A program made the position numbers and the translations under genes. DNA of 5,741 nt from assembly GCA_016183065.1 (NCBI GenBank), contig JACPFF010000009.1, positions 1-5,741 on the forward strand, read 5' to 3'. Source of the DNA: Deltaproteobacteria bacterium (GTDB lineage: Bacteria > UBA10199 > GCA-002796325 > JACPFF01). Positions within the stretch are counted from its first letter, which is position 1. Each line of letters starts with the position of its first letter. Below are positions 5,686-5,741 of the stretch, piece after piece. The notes under the pieces are model-generated. The model saw nothing but the letters and a program-made list of their open reading frames with translations. It had not been told where the DNA came from and ran no database searches.

Positions 5686-5741
5686 ATTACAGGGGCTCAC
5701 GTCCCCTCCGGCTCCGCCTGCGGGGACTTCCTCGTCCACCC
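5686..5741 (+). repeat. Hairpin-rich dispersed repeat, copy 2 (cut by the window end)
   Basis: This stretch matches 637-692 at 51 of 56 positions in the same orientation and runs off the window. It contains the same first hairpin, here 5701-5727 with stem GTCCCC/GGGGAC, and the left arm of the second (CACCC). Relative to copy 1 two base pairs are swapped on both sides of the stem (A-T to C-G, and G-C to C-G), so pairing is kept; the fifth difference lies outside the stem. This copy is intergenic, about 220 nt upstream of the 116-residue gene. A small hairpin, CTGGG-ACG-CCCAG (5668-5680), sits just before it and may or may not be part of the element. Confidence 0.8.

Overview
This is a bacterial chromosome segment of fairly high G+C content. 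It carries conserved translation and cell-wall housekeeping genes, flanked on the left by accessory DNA and marked at two places by a hairpin-rich repeat. The minus-strand order rpmE - prfA - prmC - murA is a known arrangement in several phyla, including Desulfuromonadales-type lineages. The NadD variant (YRH-FxK segment, short region before SSTxIR) resembles those of Myxococcota and other former Deltaproteobacteria. A Gram-negative delta-proteobacteria-like host is my best guess, inferred from gene content only.

Left (1-900, plus strand): an AT-rich tail of an insertion-sequence transposase (ends 110). It is followed at once by a two-gene unit: a small charged protein (about 128-328) overlapping by 47 nt a DxD nucleotidyltransferase of the AbiEii/MNT type (from 282). 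The nucleotidyltransferase is broken: after about residue 120 a GC-rich, multi-hairpin repeat of about 165 nt intervenes, and the family's conserved C-terminal tail (GRKQDLADLELL) reappears in another frame, ending at 882.

Centre (899-4955): nadD (plus) converges on murA (minus) with a 7-nt tail-to-tail overlap. Reading on the minus strand, rpmE (zinc-type L31) is followed by a strong intrinsic terminator whose U-tract ends 3 nt before the prfA start codon. Then come prfA, prmC (ATGA overlap; PrmC methylates the GGQ glutamine of the RF1 made by the gene before it) and murA 11 nt later. This couples release-factor synthesis, its modification and the first committed step of peptidoglycan synthesis in one transcription unit.

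Right (4956-5741): a 156-nt gap with no convincing gene, an unrecognised 116-aa basic protein with a very good Shine-Dalgarno sequence (5112-5462, minus), and a 223-nt AT-rich intergenic region with a possible promoter. The window ends inside a second copy of the hairpin repeat (5686-5741, cut by the window edge).

The most interesting signal is the repeat pair. Over the 56 nt that can be compared there are five differences, and four of them are two compensatory base-pair swaps in the same hairpin. The folded structure therefore appears to be under selection, and one copy has inserted into a gene.
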